Source: CAIWHR01 sp963734055 (lineage in GTDB: Bacteria > Pseudomonadota > Gammaproteobacteria > Burkholderiales > Casimicrobiaceae). From it: a DNA stretch of 64,000 nucleotides. Of the stretch, positions 44,470 to 52,654 are shown piece after piece (within the stretch, counting starts at the first letter, position 1; the number at the start of each line of letters is the position of its first letter). The position numbers and the translations under genes were made by a program. The stretch lies in the NCBI GenBank assembly GCA_963734055.1, contig CAVTFQ010000007.1:124001-188000 (forward strand). The letters are read 5' to 3'. The notes under the pieces were generated by a model. It saw only the letters and a list, made by a program, of their open reading frames with translations. It ran no database searches and was not told the origin of the DNA.

Positions 44470-45423
44470 ATGAGCGAAAAAAAGTTTGCCTCCCAAGCTG
44501 ACCTCGTCGAGAAGAAGGTCAGCTTCGACAAGCTCTCCGATCACGCGTACGCGTACACGGCGGAGGGCGACCCCAACACCGGCATCGTCGTCGGCGACGA
44601 CGCGGTGATGGTGATCGACACGCAGGCCACGCCGGTGATGGCGCAGGACGTGATCCGGCGCATCCGTGAGGTCACCGACAAGCCGATCAGGTACGTGACG
44701 CTCTCGCATTACCACGCCGTGCGCGTGCTGGGCGCCTCTGGGTACAACGCCGAGCACATCATCGCGAGCCGCGACACCTACGATCTCATCGCCGAGCGCG
44801 GCGAAGCCGACATGAAGAGCGAGATCGAGCGCTTCCCGCGGCTCTTCCAGGCGGTCGAATCGGTGCCGGGCCTGACGTGGCCGACGCTCGTGTTCGAAAA
44901 GCGCTTGACGCTCTGGATGGGGAAGCTGGAGGTCGAGATCATGCAGCTCGGCCGCGGCCACACGAAGGGCGACACGGTCGTGTGGCTGCCGCAGGAGAAG
45001 ATCCTGTTCTCGGGCGACCTCGTCGAGTACGACGCGACACCCTACACGGGCGATGCCTACCTCACCGACTGGCCGGCGACGCTCGACGCGATCGCGGCGC
45101 TCGCGCCGCAGAAGCTCGTGCCCGGTCGCGGCGCTTCGCTGCAGACGCCGTCCGCAGTCAAGGCCGGGCTCGAGGGCACGCGCGCATTCGTCACGCAGAT
45201 GTTCGAGGCGGTCAAGCGCGGCGCGCGGCAGGGCAAGGACCTGCGCAGCGTCTACCGCGAGACGTACGAGCTCCTGAAGCCGACTTTCGGCCACTGGGTG
45301 ATCTTCGACCACTGCCTGCCGTTCGACGTCTCGCGCGCGTACGACGAGGCGACCGAGCACAAGGACCCGCGGATCTGGACCGCGCAGCGCGACAAGGCGA
45401 TGTGGGAAGCGCTGGAGGCGTGA
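44470..45423 (+). CDS. Metallo-beta-lactamase-fold protein with an altered metal motif
   Basis: 317 residues, no signal peptide. The fold is clear: AYTAEGDPNTGIVVGDDAVM, VIDTQATPVMAQDVIRRIRE, RYVTLSHYHAVRVLGASGY, GRGHTKGDTVVWLPQEKILF and SGDLVEYDATPYTGDAYLTD. Normal members have HxHxDH; here the motif reads HYHAVR, so the Asp and third His are replaced, while the later His (RGHT) and Asp (SGDL) remain. A one-metal or redirected site is possible. It lies 58 nt upstream of the FAD monooxygenase and may share its transcript; its role is unknown. Confidence 0.88.
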   Translation: MSEKKFASQADLVEKKVSFDKLSDHAYAYTAEGDPNTGIVVGDDAVMVIDTQATPVMAQDVIRRIREVTDKPIRYVTLSHYHAVRVLGASGYNAEHIIASRDTYDLIAERGEADMKSEIERFPRLFQAVESVPGLTWPTLVFEKRLTLWMGKLEVEIMQLGRGHTKGDTVVWLPQEKILFSGDLVEYDATPYTGDAYLTDWPATLDAIAALAPQKLVPGRGASLQTPSAVKAGLEGTRAFVTQMFEAVKRGARQGKDLRSVYRETYELLKPTFGHWVIFDHCLPFDVSRAYDEATEHKDPRIWTAQRDKAMWEALEA

Positions 45424-45438
45424 GCTGAAGTCGTCAAC

Positions 45439-45470
45439 GTCACTGGGTTCCCGCGTTCGCGGGAACGACG
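45439..45470. repeat. Single-hairpin palindrome before the FAD monooxygenase gene
   Basis: Partial copy of the dispersed palindrome family: GTCACTGGGTTCCCGCG joined to TTCGCGGGAACGACG, giving the stem GTTCCCGCG/CGCGGGAAC. It lies between the stop of the beta-lactamase-fold gene (45423) and the ATG at 45482, so it would be in the shared transcript. Confidence 0.6.
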
Positions 45471-45481
45471 CTCTAGATGCG

Positions 45482-47134
45482 ATGAAGACGTACACGAACC
45501 CCGTCTACGCGTACGAGCGTTCGCCCGATCAGGACAGCCCGCCGCAGCGACGCCCGGTGATCGTCGTCGGCGCCGGGCCTGTCGGGCTCGCGGCGGCGAT
45601 CGACCTCGCGCTCCACGATGTGCCCGTCGTCGTGCTGGACGACGACAACACGGTCAGCGTGGGCTCGCGCGCGATCTGCTACGCGAAGCGCGCGCTCGAG
45701 ATCCTCGACCGCTTGGGCTGCGCCGAGCGGATCGTGCAGAAGGGCGTCGAGTGGAAGGTCGGCCGCACGTTCTTCCGGAACGAGCTCGTCTATGCTTTCG
45801 ACCTGCTGCCCGAGAGCGGCCATCGCCGCCCCGCGTTCGTCAACCTGCAGCAGTACCACCTCGAAGAGATCCTGGTCGATCGGCTGGCCGAGCTGCCGTC
45901 CGCCGAGATCCGCTGGCAGAACAAGGTCGTCGAGGTGACGCCGCGCGAGGAGGATGTCCTCCTGCGCGTCGAGACGCCTGACGGCGACTACTGGCTCGCC
46001 TGCGAATGGCTGATCGTCTGCGACGGTTCGCGGAGCCCGGTGCGTGCGATGCTCCACCTCGAGGCCGAGGGTCAGGTCTTCCGCGACCGGTTCCTGATCG
46101 TCGACGTCCACATGAAGTCCGAGTTTCCGGCGGAGCGGTGGTTCTGGTTCGATCCACCGTTCCATCCGGGACAATCGGCGCTCCTGCACCGGCAGGCCGA
46201 CGATGTCTGGCGGATCGATTTCCAGCTCGGCTGGGACGCCGAGCCCGAGGCCGAGCGCAGGCCCGAGCGGATTCTGCCCCGGCTGCGCGCGATGCTGGGC
46301 GAGAAGGCCGAGTTCGACATCGAGTGGGCCAGCGTCTACACGTTCCAGTGCCGGCGGATGCAGCGCTTCCGGCATGGGCGCATCGTGTTCGCCGGCGATG
46401 CGGCGCACCTCGTGTCGCCGTTCGGCGCCCGCGGGGCGAACAGCGGCTTCCAGGACGCCGACAACCTGGTCTGGAAGCTCCGCCTCGTGATGGACGGACG
46501 CGCGCCCGAGCGGCTGCTCGACAGCTACGACGGCGAGCGCGTGCCGGCGGCCGACGAGAACATCCTGAACTCGACGCGCGCGACCGACTTCATCACGCCC
46601 AAGAGCGCGATGTCGCGCACGTTCCGCGATGCGGTGCTCGCGCTCGCGAAACGACATCCCTTCGCCCGCAGCCTCGTGAACAGCGGTCGGCTGTCACTGC
46701 CGCGCGTCTACCGCGCGTCGGCGCTGAACACGCCCGATCGTCCGGGCGAGAGCTTCAGGGGCGACGTGGTGCCGGGCGCGCCCGCGGCCGATGCGCCGGT
46801 CGCGGGTGCGGCGTCGCCCTGGCTCCTCGACTACCTGCACAACGGATTCACGCTCCTGACCTTCGGCGATGCGGTACCGACCGAGGTCGCGCACGCGCTT
46901 GCCCGCGATCCGATTCCCTGCCGCGTGGTCCAGGTCGGCGGCCGCCTCGCCGACGGCAGGGTCGCCGTCCGCGACAAGGGAGGGCTTCTCGGCGACCGCT
47001 ACGACGGCCGGCCGGGGACGTGCTACCTTCTGCGGCCCGACCAGCACGTCTGCGCGCGCTGGCGAAGCTTCGACGCGGAGGAAGTCCGCGCCGCGATCCG
47101 CCGCGCGACGTGCAACGAACCCACCGCGCCATGA
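45482..47134 (+). CDS. FAD-dependent aromatic hydroxylase (PHBH-like)
   Basis: 550 residues. ADP-binding motif VIVVGAGPVGLAAAIDLALH at about residues 24-43, the DG region WLIVCDGSRSPVRAMLHLEA and the FAD-ribityl motif RIVFAGDAAHLVSPFGARGA mark a class A flavin monooxygenase; a thioredoxin-like C-terminal domain (about 440-550) follows, as in MhpA-type hydroxylases. It overlaps the DUF2783 gene (ATGA) and is followed by a homogentisate dioxygenase-like gene. By analogy with the MhaA/MhaB pair of Pseudomonas putida, it may hydroxylate 3-hydroxyphenylacetate to homogentisate; this is inference from context. Confidence 0.88.
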   Translation: MKTYTNPVYAYERSPDQDSPPQRRPVIVVGAGPVGLAAAIDLALHDVPVVVLDDDNTVSVGSRAICYAKRALEILDRLGCAERIVQKGVEWKVGRTFFRNELVYAFDLLPESGHRRPAFVNLQQYHLEEILVDRLAELPSAEIRWQNKVVEVTPREEDVLLRVETPDGDYWLACEWLIVCDGSRSPVRAMLHLEAEGQVFRDRFLIVDVHMKSEFPAERWFWFDPPFHPGQSALLHRQADDVWRIDFQLGWDAEPEAERRPERILPRLRAMLGEKAEFDIEWASVYTFQCRRMQRFRHGRIVFAGDAAHLVSPFGARGANSGFQDADNLVWKLRLVMDGRAPERLLDSYDGERVPAADENILNSTRATDFITPKSAMSRTFRDAVLALAKRHPFARSLVNSGRLSLPRVYRASALNTPDRPGESFRGDVVPGAPAADAPVAGAASPWLLDYLHNGFTLLTFGDAVPTEVAHALARDPIPCRVVQVGGRLADGRVAVRDKGGLLGDRYDGRPGTCYLLRPDQHVCARWRSFDAEEVRAAIRRATCNEPTAP

Positions 47135-47346
47135 CGACGCTGATCACCGAGCCCCATCTTCCCGCGCCCGACGACTTCTACCAGGAGCTGATCGAGCTCC
47201 ACCGCGACCTGTCGGAAGGCGAGAGCGCGCTCGTCAATGCGAAGCTGATCCTGCTCCTCGCGAATCACATCGGGGACCCCGAAGTCCTCGCGGCGGCGAT
47301 GGCCGCGGCGCGCGAGGACGTGGTCCCGCCGGGAGGCCCGCAATGA
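47131..47346 (+). CDS. DUF2783 small protein, probable partner of the FAD hydroxylase
   Basis: 71 residues: MTTLITEPHLPAPDDFYQEL, then ELHRDLSEGESALVNAKLIL and LLANHIGDPEVLAAAMAAAR. Matches the DUF2783 pattern of short helical proteins that sit beside FAD monooxygenases. Its ATG overlaps the hydroxylase stop and its stop overlaps the next ATG (both ATGA), a fixed three-gene set. A coupling or stabilising role like that reported for MhaB is plausible but unproven. Confidence 0.85.
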   Translation: MTTLITEPHLPAPDDFYQELIELHRDLSEGESALVNAKLILLLANHIGDPEVLAAAMAAAREDVVPPGGPQ

Positions 47347-48475
47347 AGCACTACATCCGGTTTCCGCGCGCCGAGGGCACGCACAGCCGTCAGGCGCACG
47401 CGGACCTGCCGCAAGGCACGTACGAGCGCGAGATGGGCAAGGAGGGGTTTTTCGGGCCCGCCGCCCACTTCCATCACCGGCATCCGCCCACGGGATGGAC
47501 GAGCTTCCAGGGCTCGCTCAACCCGCACGCGTACGACCTGAACCGATTGCCGGCCGCGGGCGCGTCGCCGTGGGACGCGACGCCGATCCTCGGCAACGGC
47601 GACGTCAAGCTCCGGCTGTGGAAGACGACGAGTGCGATGAATCACCTCGTCCGCAACCAGGACGGTGACGAGCTCCTGTTCGTCCACGACGGCGCGGGCG
47701 CGCTGTTCTGCGACTGGGGCCGGCTCGACTACCGGGACGGCGACTACATTGTGATCCCCCGTGGCGGAATGTGGCGGCTCGCTCCCACGGCGCCGACCAC
47801 GCTGCTCCTGATCGAATGCACGGAAGGGACGTTCTCGCTCCCCGAGAAGGGTCTCGTCGGGTCCGCACGCGATCTTCGATCCGGCAGTGCTCGACGTGCC
47901 GACGATGGACGAGGCGTTCCGCGCGCAGCAGACCGAAGAGCCGTGGAAGGTCGTCGTGAAGCGCGGAGGCGCGCTGTCGACGATCGCGTACCCGTTCAAT
48001 CCGCTGGACGCGGTGGGCTGGCACGGCGACCTCTGCGTGGTGCAGGCTCAACGTCCGCGACATCCGGCCGCTGATGAGCCACCGCTACCACCTGCCGCCG
48101 TCCGCGCACACGACGTTCGTCGGCCGCAACTTCGTCGTCTGCACCTTCGTGCCGCGGCCGATCGAGTCCGATCCGGGCGCGCTCAAGGTGCCGTTCTATC
48201 ACAACAACGACGACTACGACGAAGTGATCTTCTACCACCGCGGCGACTTCTTCAGCCGCGACAACATCAAGCCGGGCATGGTGACGTTCCATCCCTGCGG
48301 CTTCACGCACGGGCCGCACCCGAAAGCGTTCGCGGCCGGCGCCGCGCACGCGCGGAAAGAGACCGACGAGTACGCGGTGATGATCGACACGCGATTTCCG
48401 CTCACGGTCGCGCCGCTGCCCGAGGGCGTCGAGAACAAGGCGTATGTCGATTCGTGGCGGACCCGCGGGGGCTAG
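47343..48475 (+). pseudogene. hmgA: Homogentisate 1,2-dioxygenase-like enzyme, frame broken twice
   Basis: Starts MKHYIRFPRAEGTHSRQAHA and has FFGPAAHFHHRHPPTGWTSF. Two shifts interrupt it: one G too many at 47859-47861 (repair gives GLVGPHAIFDPAVLDVPTMD) and one A too many at 48044 (repair gives CVVRLNVRDIRPLMSHRYH). Repaired length is 376 residues, the short form of the family. Iron ligands are visible in the third part: PFYHNNDDYDE (His and Glu) and FTHGPHP (His). The enzyme opens the ring of homogentisate to maleylacetoacetate. No isomerase or hydrolase gene follows. Both shifts are single-base, so error is likely. Confidence 0.82.
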
Positions 48476-48477
48476 GT

Positions 48478-48667
48478 GTCAAATCGCCAACACGTTGTAT
48501 CCGCGACGAATGCGCCAGTCGCATGCATTCTCCGTCGTCCCCGCGGACGCGGGGACCCAGTGACGTTGGTCTGTCGCCTGCAATGACAAGTCGCTGGATT
48601 CCCGCGTTCGCGGGAATGACGACTGCACAGGATTCATGCATCGTGGAAACAACGTCTTGAATGTTCA
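48478..48667 (-). repeat. Composite palindromic element, copy 2 (longest)
   Basis: About 190 bp, complete. The ends ACGTTGTATCCGCGACGAAT (48492) and its imperfect inverted copy ATGCATCGTGGAAACAACGT (48636-48655) match at about 17 of 21 positions. Inside are two hairpins, GTCCCCGCGGACGCGGGGAC and ATTCCCGCGTTCGCGGGAAT, around a 40-bp spacer. It begins 3 nt after the dioxygenase stop and is inverted relative to the copies at 37686 and 62362. Carries no gene. Best described as a MITE-like element that contains the common palindromes. Confidence 0.8.
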
Positions 48668-48710
48668 AAGCTAGGGCGACGTGCCGCAGAGCGTCGAAGG
48701 GGAGGCGGGC

Positions 48711-49106
48711 GTGTCGTACGAAGCGCTGATCGCACGCGCGATGGAGGTCGCCGTTCTCTACCGCGCGTCCGAGCATTGCGACGCCGGCCTCGTCGGGGCG
48801 GCCGTGCTGGCCGCGTCCGGAACGATCTACACCGGCTGTTCCGTCGACCTCCGGTGCGGCATCGGCTTCTGCGCCGAGCATTCGGCGGTCGCCGAGATGC
48901 TCAAGCATCATGAGGCGCGGGTGCGCGCGGTCGTGGCGGTCAACGACGATGGCACCGTCCTGCCGCCCTGCGGGCGCTGCCGCGAGCTTCTCTACCAGAT
49001 CGATCCCGAAAATCTCGATACGGACATCGTGATCGCCCGCGGCGAGGTGCTGAAGCTCAGCGAGCTCTTGCCGCATCCGTGGCAGCCGAAGCATTGGCCG
49101 GGCTAG
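48711..49106 (+). CDS. Cytidine deaminase-like protein
   Basis: 131 residues from GTG 48711, chosen for AAGGGGAGGCGG just upstream (a GTG at 48681 is less likely). The zinc site is standard: CGIGFCAEHSAVAEM (Cys-Ala-Glu) and PPCGRCRELLYQI (P-C-x2-C). Overall layout is that of small homotetrameric cytidine deaminases, including blasticidin-S-deaminase-like forms; substrate uncertain. Stands alone after the repeat element. Confidence 0.85.
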   Translation: MSYEALIARAMEVAVLYRASEHCDAGLVGAAVLAASGTIYTGCSVDLRCGIGFCAEHSAVAEMLKHHEARVRAVVAVNDDGTVLPPCGRCRELLYQIDPENLDTDIVIARGEVLKLSELLPHPWQPKHWPG

Positions 49107-49163
49107 ACCGTGCAGGACCGAGGTGCGTCGCGGACGCGTGCGGCGCGACGCACCGCCTCCGCT

Positions 49164-49499
49164 TCAATTTGTGCTGATTGTGACTGGATACTCGCGGGCC
49201 CAGTACGCCCAGTTCGCGCACGGCCGGTAGGCAGGATGGCACACGCCGCCGATCGTGTCTCCGTACGGTTGTACGGCGGACGCATTCCTCTGCGCCACTT
49301 CGCGGCGTTCTTCGGAAACGCGCGTCGCGATCTTTGCGCATGCGCCTCGCGCCGGATGGCAGGTGGTAGACGCCATCTGGAATAGGGCGCGCGGATCGTC
49401 GTTCACTTCGATCGCCTGTGCACCCGTGGAAAGAACGAGGCACGTGGCCGCCGCCGCGATCGTCGCGGTGATGTATTTGCTGAGGCCCTGCTCTGACAT
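49164..49499 (-). CDS. Small secreted Cys-containing protein of unknown function
   Basis: 111 residues from ATG 49499, preceded by GGAAGGAG. Signal peptide: MSEQGLSKYITATIAAAATC followed by a cleavage region ending TGAQA. The mature part has two similar Cys segments, TTCHPARGACAKI and GVCHPAYRPCAN, each C-x6/7-C, suggesting two disulfides or a metal site. No family recognised. The opposite-strand readings lack a ribosome site or signal peptide. Confidence 0.65.
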   Translation of the reverse strand: MSEQGLSKYITATIAAAATCLVLSTGAQAIEVNDDPRALFQMASTTCHPARGACAKIATRVSEERREVAQRNASAVQPYGDTIGGVCHPAYRPCANWAYWAREYPVTISTN

Positions 49500-50060
49500 G
49501 ATGGGCTCCTTCCCTTTCGTTGAACCGGCTCCCGTCTGCAAGTGCCGGTCGTTCCTGAGCCTGTCGTGGCGAGCGGACGGGGTGTTGCCGTTGCTTGCCG
49601 TTTCTCGCCATCGGCTCCGAGCGAAAGGCTAGGGCGACAGGGCCATCGAGCAAAGGCGCATGCGACGGATCCGGGAAGGCGAATGACGGGTGCCGACGAT
49701 CCGGAGACGAAACCTCGCCAGAGGCGGCACGAAGCCTGGCGTCGGTGGCGCCCGCGACTTGGGCGAACATGAGGCGGTGCCGGGCTTCGCTCTTCTAGGC
49801 GAGAGGCGGAGTGGCCTCGATGCGGCAAGCGGCACAGCCGATTGCGGATCGAGCCGACCGGATTCGTCAACGTTCCCGGCGAATTCGCTCACCGACTGGG
49901 CGGACTCGTCGCTTCCTGGTTGGACACGGAGGCGCGCATGCCTACGATGCTTCCAACCGCACGAACGGCGTGCGGTGATGCGAGCGAACCGTGCAGGGCA
50001 GTGTCCGGTGAGCCGCAGTCGACCAAAGAGCCGCAAACGACCGACATCGGGAGAGCCCAA
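49500..50060. other. 561-nt gap without a convincing gene
   Basis: Short open readings exist on both strands (for example a 29-codon one at 49684 with a fair ribosome site, and a basic 50-codon one near 49818), but none has a signal, domain or composition typical of a gene. The divergent promoters for the genes at 49499 and 50061 must lie here. A decayed gene is possible. Confidence 0.5.
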
Positions 50061-50273
50061 ATGAAGCGCTTCGAACCCTCGACCCCGCGCGCAGCCGCCG
50101 TCGTCGCTGCCTTGGCCATGACTCTGATCACCTTCGGCCTGGCTATCGTGGTACCGGCGACGCTCGACGCCGATGGCAACGGCGATCGTGCGCAAGCGAC
50201 GAACGCCGTGACGCCGGCGCCGACCGATCGCGTCCTTGTCGCCGCCAACCTCGACGTTCGGCGCCCTGGTTGA
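50061..50273 (+). CDS. Small single-pass membrane or exported protein
   Basis: 70 residues: MKRFEPSTPRAAAVVAALAM then TLITFGLAIVVPATLDADGN and a short hydrophilic tail ending NLDVRRPG. One N-terminal hydrophobic helix (about residues 12-33) would anchor or export it. GGGAGAGCCC precedes the ATG. No family recognised, though similar short proteins with this head seem common in Burkholderiales genomes. Ends 17 nt before the convergent kinase remnant. Confidence 0.5.
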   Translation: MKRFEPSTPRAAAVVAALAMTLITFGLAIVVPATLDADGNGDRAQATNAVTPAPTDRVLVAANLDVRRPG

Positions 50274-50289
50274 AACGGACCCCAGAGTC

Positions 50290-51479
50290 TCAGACGTTGT
50301 CCGCCGATTCGTGCGTTGGGGCGGACTGAAGGGGAATCTCGAGGACGGCGGTGCTGACGGTTGCGTCGACGCGGCGAAGCTCGAGCTGGGCGGCATCGCC
50401 GTAAAGCGCTGCGAGCCGCTCGCGGATGTCGGCAATGGCTTGGCCCTCGCTTTCGGGCAGGAAGCCGACGCCGCTGTCGGCGATTGCCAGTCGGATGCGG
50501 TCGTCCACGACAGCGGCGCGAATGTGCATCGACTCCGTCGCCTGCGGGACGGATGCGCCGTGGCGCGCGATCGCGTGATCGACGAGCGGCAGCAGCATCA
50601 TCGGCGGCATCCGGGCATCAGCGATCCGCTGCTCTGCAGCGTCGATCTCGAACGCGAGCTGCTTGCCCAGTCGCAGGCGCACGATGCCGAGATAGGCGCG
50701 CACAAGCTCCAGCTCCTGGCCGACGGTGGACGAGGTGTCGCGCATCTTCGGCATCGCGGCACGCAAGTAGGCGATCAGCTCGTCGAGCATTCGTTCGCCT
50801 TGCGCCCTGTCGGCGCGATAGAGGTCGTGCACCTGCGCCAGTGTGTTGAACAGGAACTGCGGCTCGACCCGCGCCTGCATCGCCTGCAGGCGGGACTCGA
50901 GCGTGCGCTTGGCGGTGCGGGTGCGCTCGAGCTCGGCGGCGTGCATCCGCGCCTGCGCGCGCATGCGCGCGGCGCCGGTCGGTGTAGACGAAGGTGGCCG
51001 CGCCGCCGAGGATGAGCCATTCGGCGAACTTCTCCAAGTTAAGGCCCCACAAAAGCCAACGCTGAGAATCCTCATCTCAGCGATTTCCGGCCATGTCGCT
51101 AACAATACGAGTGATTGCCGACCGGAGCGACCACCGCCGCGCTGACAACGACTGCCAGCGACGTAAGGTGGACGTCGGTGCGAGTCCCGCCCCGTGACAT
51201 GAGTCGGCAACCACGATGCAGAGCATCAGCGTGAACGCGCGACTCTGGCCGACCACGAAACGATTAGCTGGCGGACAGGGTTGCGAAGTGCCATCTCAGA
51301 TCTTCGCTGGAAAGCACGACCGGCATGTACGCGATAGCCTCGTACAGGAAGTAGCAAACGCCGAACAGGAAGGAAGTGATGACTTCGCCGCGCGTGATGC
51401 CGCACCACGCGCGAGGACCGTGCGCCAGGTCATGCGCGGCGGCGGTAGAACGCTGTTGCAGTGTCTCGGCGGAAGTCAT
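50290..51479 (-). pseudogene. LytS-type sensor kinase 2, disrupted, with Gln in place of the phospho-acceptor His
   Basis: Starts MTSAETLQQRSTAAAHDL; the membrane region (VITSFLFGVCYFLYEAIAYM, then SLAVVVSAAVVAPVG in another frame, then LEKFAEWLILGGAATFVY in a third) is spread over frames. The intact C-terminal part contains ARVEPQFLFNTLAQVHDLYR, where this kinase class (PF06580) normally has EPHFLFN: the His that is phosphorylated is Gln (CAG). The ATPase part follows (MPPMMLLPLVDHAIARHG, IADSGVGFLP). At least three single-base shifts are needed to join it. Tandem with kinase 1 upstream. Confidence 0.7.
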
Positions 51480-52575
51480 CGTGCGGCAGACGGCCGGCAC
51501 GGCGATCGCGTACGGCAGCGAGATCGTCGCGATGACGCCGCGCGGGCGGTTCAACCCGAGGCTGAGCTGGGCTGCCGGCCCGTACATGGCGAGCAAGCCG
51601 GGCGCGGGTGTTGGCGAGGCCCATGCCGCCACCCGAGGTCTTGGTGAAACCCTGTCCCCAATCGGCGACCTGCAATCGAAGCTGACCGCTCGCGACGCGC
51701 GCGCTGATCGCGAACGAACCCGCCTTCGGGAAGCGGATTAAGGCCATGCTTGATCGCGTTCTCGACCAGCGTGAGCACCATCATCGGCGGCACGGGCGCC
51801 TCGCGCAGCGACTGCGGAATATCGAAGTCGAAGGCGAGCCGGCGGCCCATCCGGATCCGCTGGATGGCGAGGTAGGACTCGGTCAGCACCGCCTCGCGGC
51901 CGAGCGTCGAATCGACGGCCCGCATCTGCGGCAGCGCGACGGCGAGATAGCGCATCAGGTTCTCGAGCATCGACTCCGCGGCTGCCGCGTCGGTTTGATA
52001 GAGGCGGCGGACGTTGGCGAGCGTGTTGAAGAGAAATGCGGCTCGATCTGTGCCTGCAGCATCTGCAAGCGCGCTTCTCCATCTGCTGGCCGAGGCGCGC
52101 ACGATCGAGCTCTGCCCGTGCCTCGCCGCCTCGCTTTCCTCCCGATCCGGAAGAAGAGCGAACACGGCAGCAATCAGCAAGACCGAGACCAGCGTAGCGA
52201 GGCCAGACCGCCACGAATCCACCATCCCAGCGATCCGCGGCTCTTGATCGACGAAGTAGTCCAGGGTCGCGCGCGACACGACCGCTCCGAGGATCGCCGG
52301 TGCCGACGGCGCTCGAGACCAGAACCGCGAGCACAAGCGCCGGGTAGCGCGACCGCGGGGCCGGCGGAGCGCGGCTGTACGTGGCTACGATCGCGAGTGT
52401 GGTCAGCAGCAGTACGATCAGCGATAGGCCGAAGGATTCGACCAGCTGCAGCAGGCAAAGTGGCAAGGGGATCGTCCTCCCCGAAAAAACAATCATGGCA
52501 GTCTGGCGCAGCGCGTTGAACAGGCACAGGCAACGCGACGAGCGCGACGCCTTTCCAGGTCAGGCCGGCGAACAC
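51476..52575 (-). pseudogene. LytS-type sensor kinase 1, heavily disrupted
   Basis: Pieces in order: FAGLTWKGVALVALP; RQTAMIVFSGRTIPLPLC and SLIVLLLTTLAIVATYSRA; TLDYFVDQEPRIAGM and LVSVLLIAAVFALLP; ARAELDRARLGQQMEK; ARLQMLQAQIEPHF; LFNTLANVRRLYQTDAAAAE through MMVLTLVENAIKHG; VADWGQGFTKTSGGGMGLAN; LSLGLNRPRGVIATISLP. Together these make a membrane sensor plus a His-kinase/ATPase of the LytS class with the phospho-acceptor His kept (EPHF). About seven single-base shifts over 1.1 kb are needed to join them, a much higher density than elsewhere. Boundaries are approximate. Its stop probably overlaps the kinase 2 start. Confidence 0.65.
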
Positions 52576-52654
52576 GTATTCCCGCCGTGAGCGTACAGAT
52601 CCGAGGCTCGCCTGCGCGGAATCGAGAGGCCGAGTGCAGCGTCATGGACAAGGC

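Noticed and set aside
49629..50435. 268-codon minus-strand frame overlapping the small protein at 50061
   Set aside because: No domain, signal or ribosome site; Ser/Arg/Pro-rich and overlaps the kinase 2 end on the same strand in another frame.
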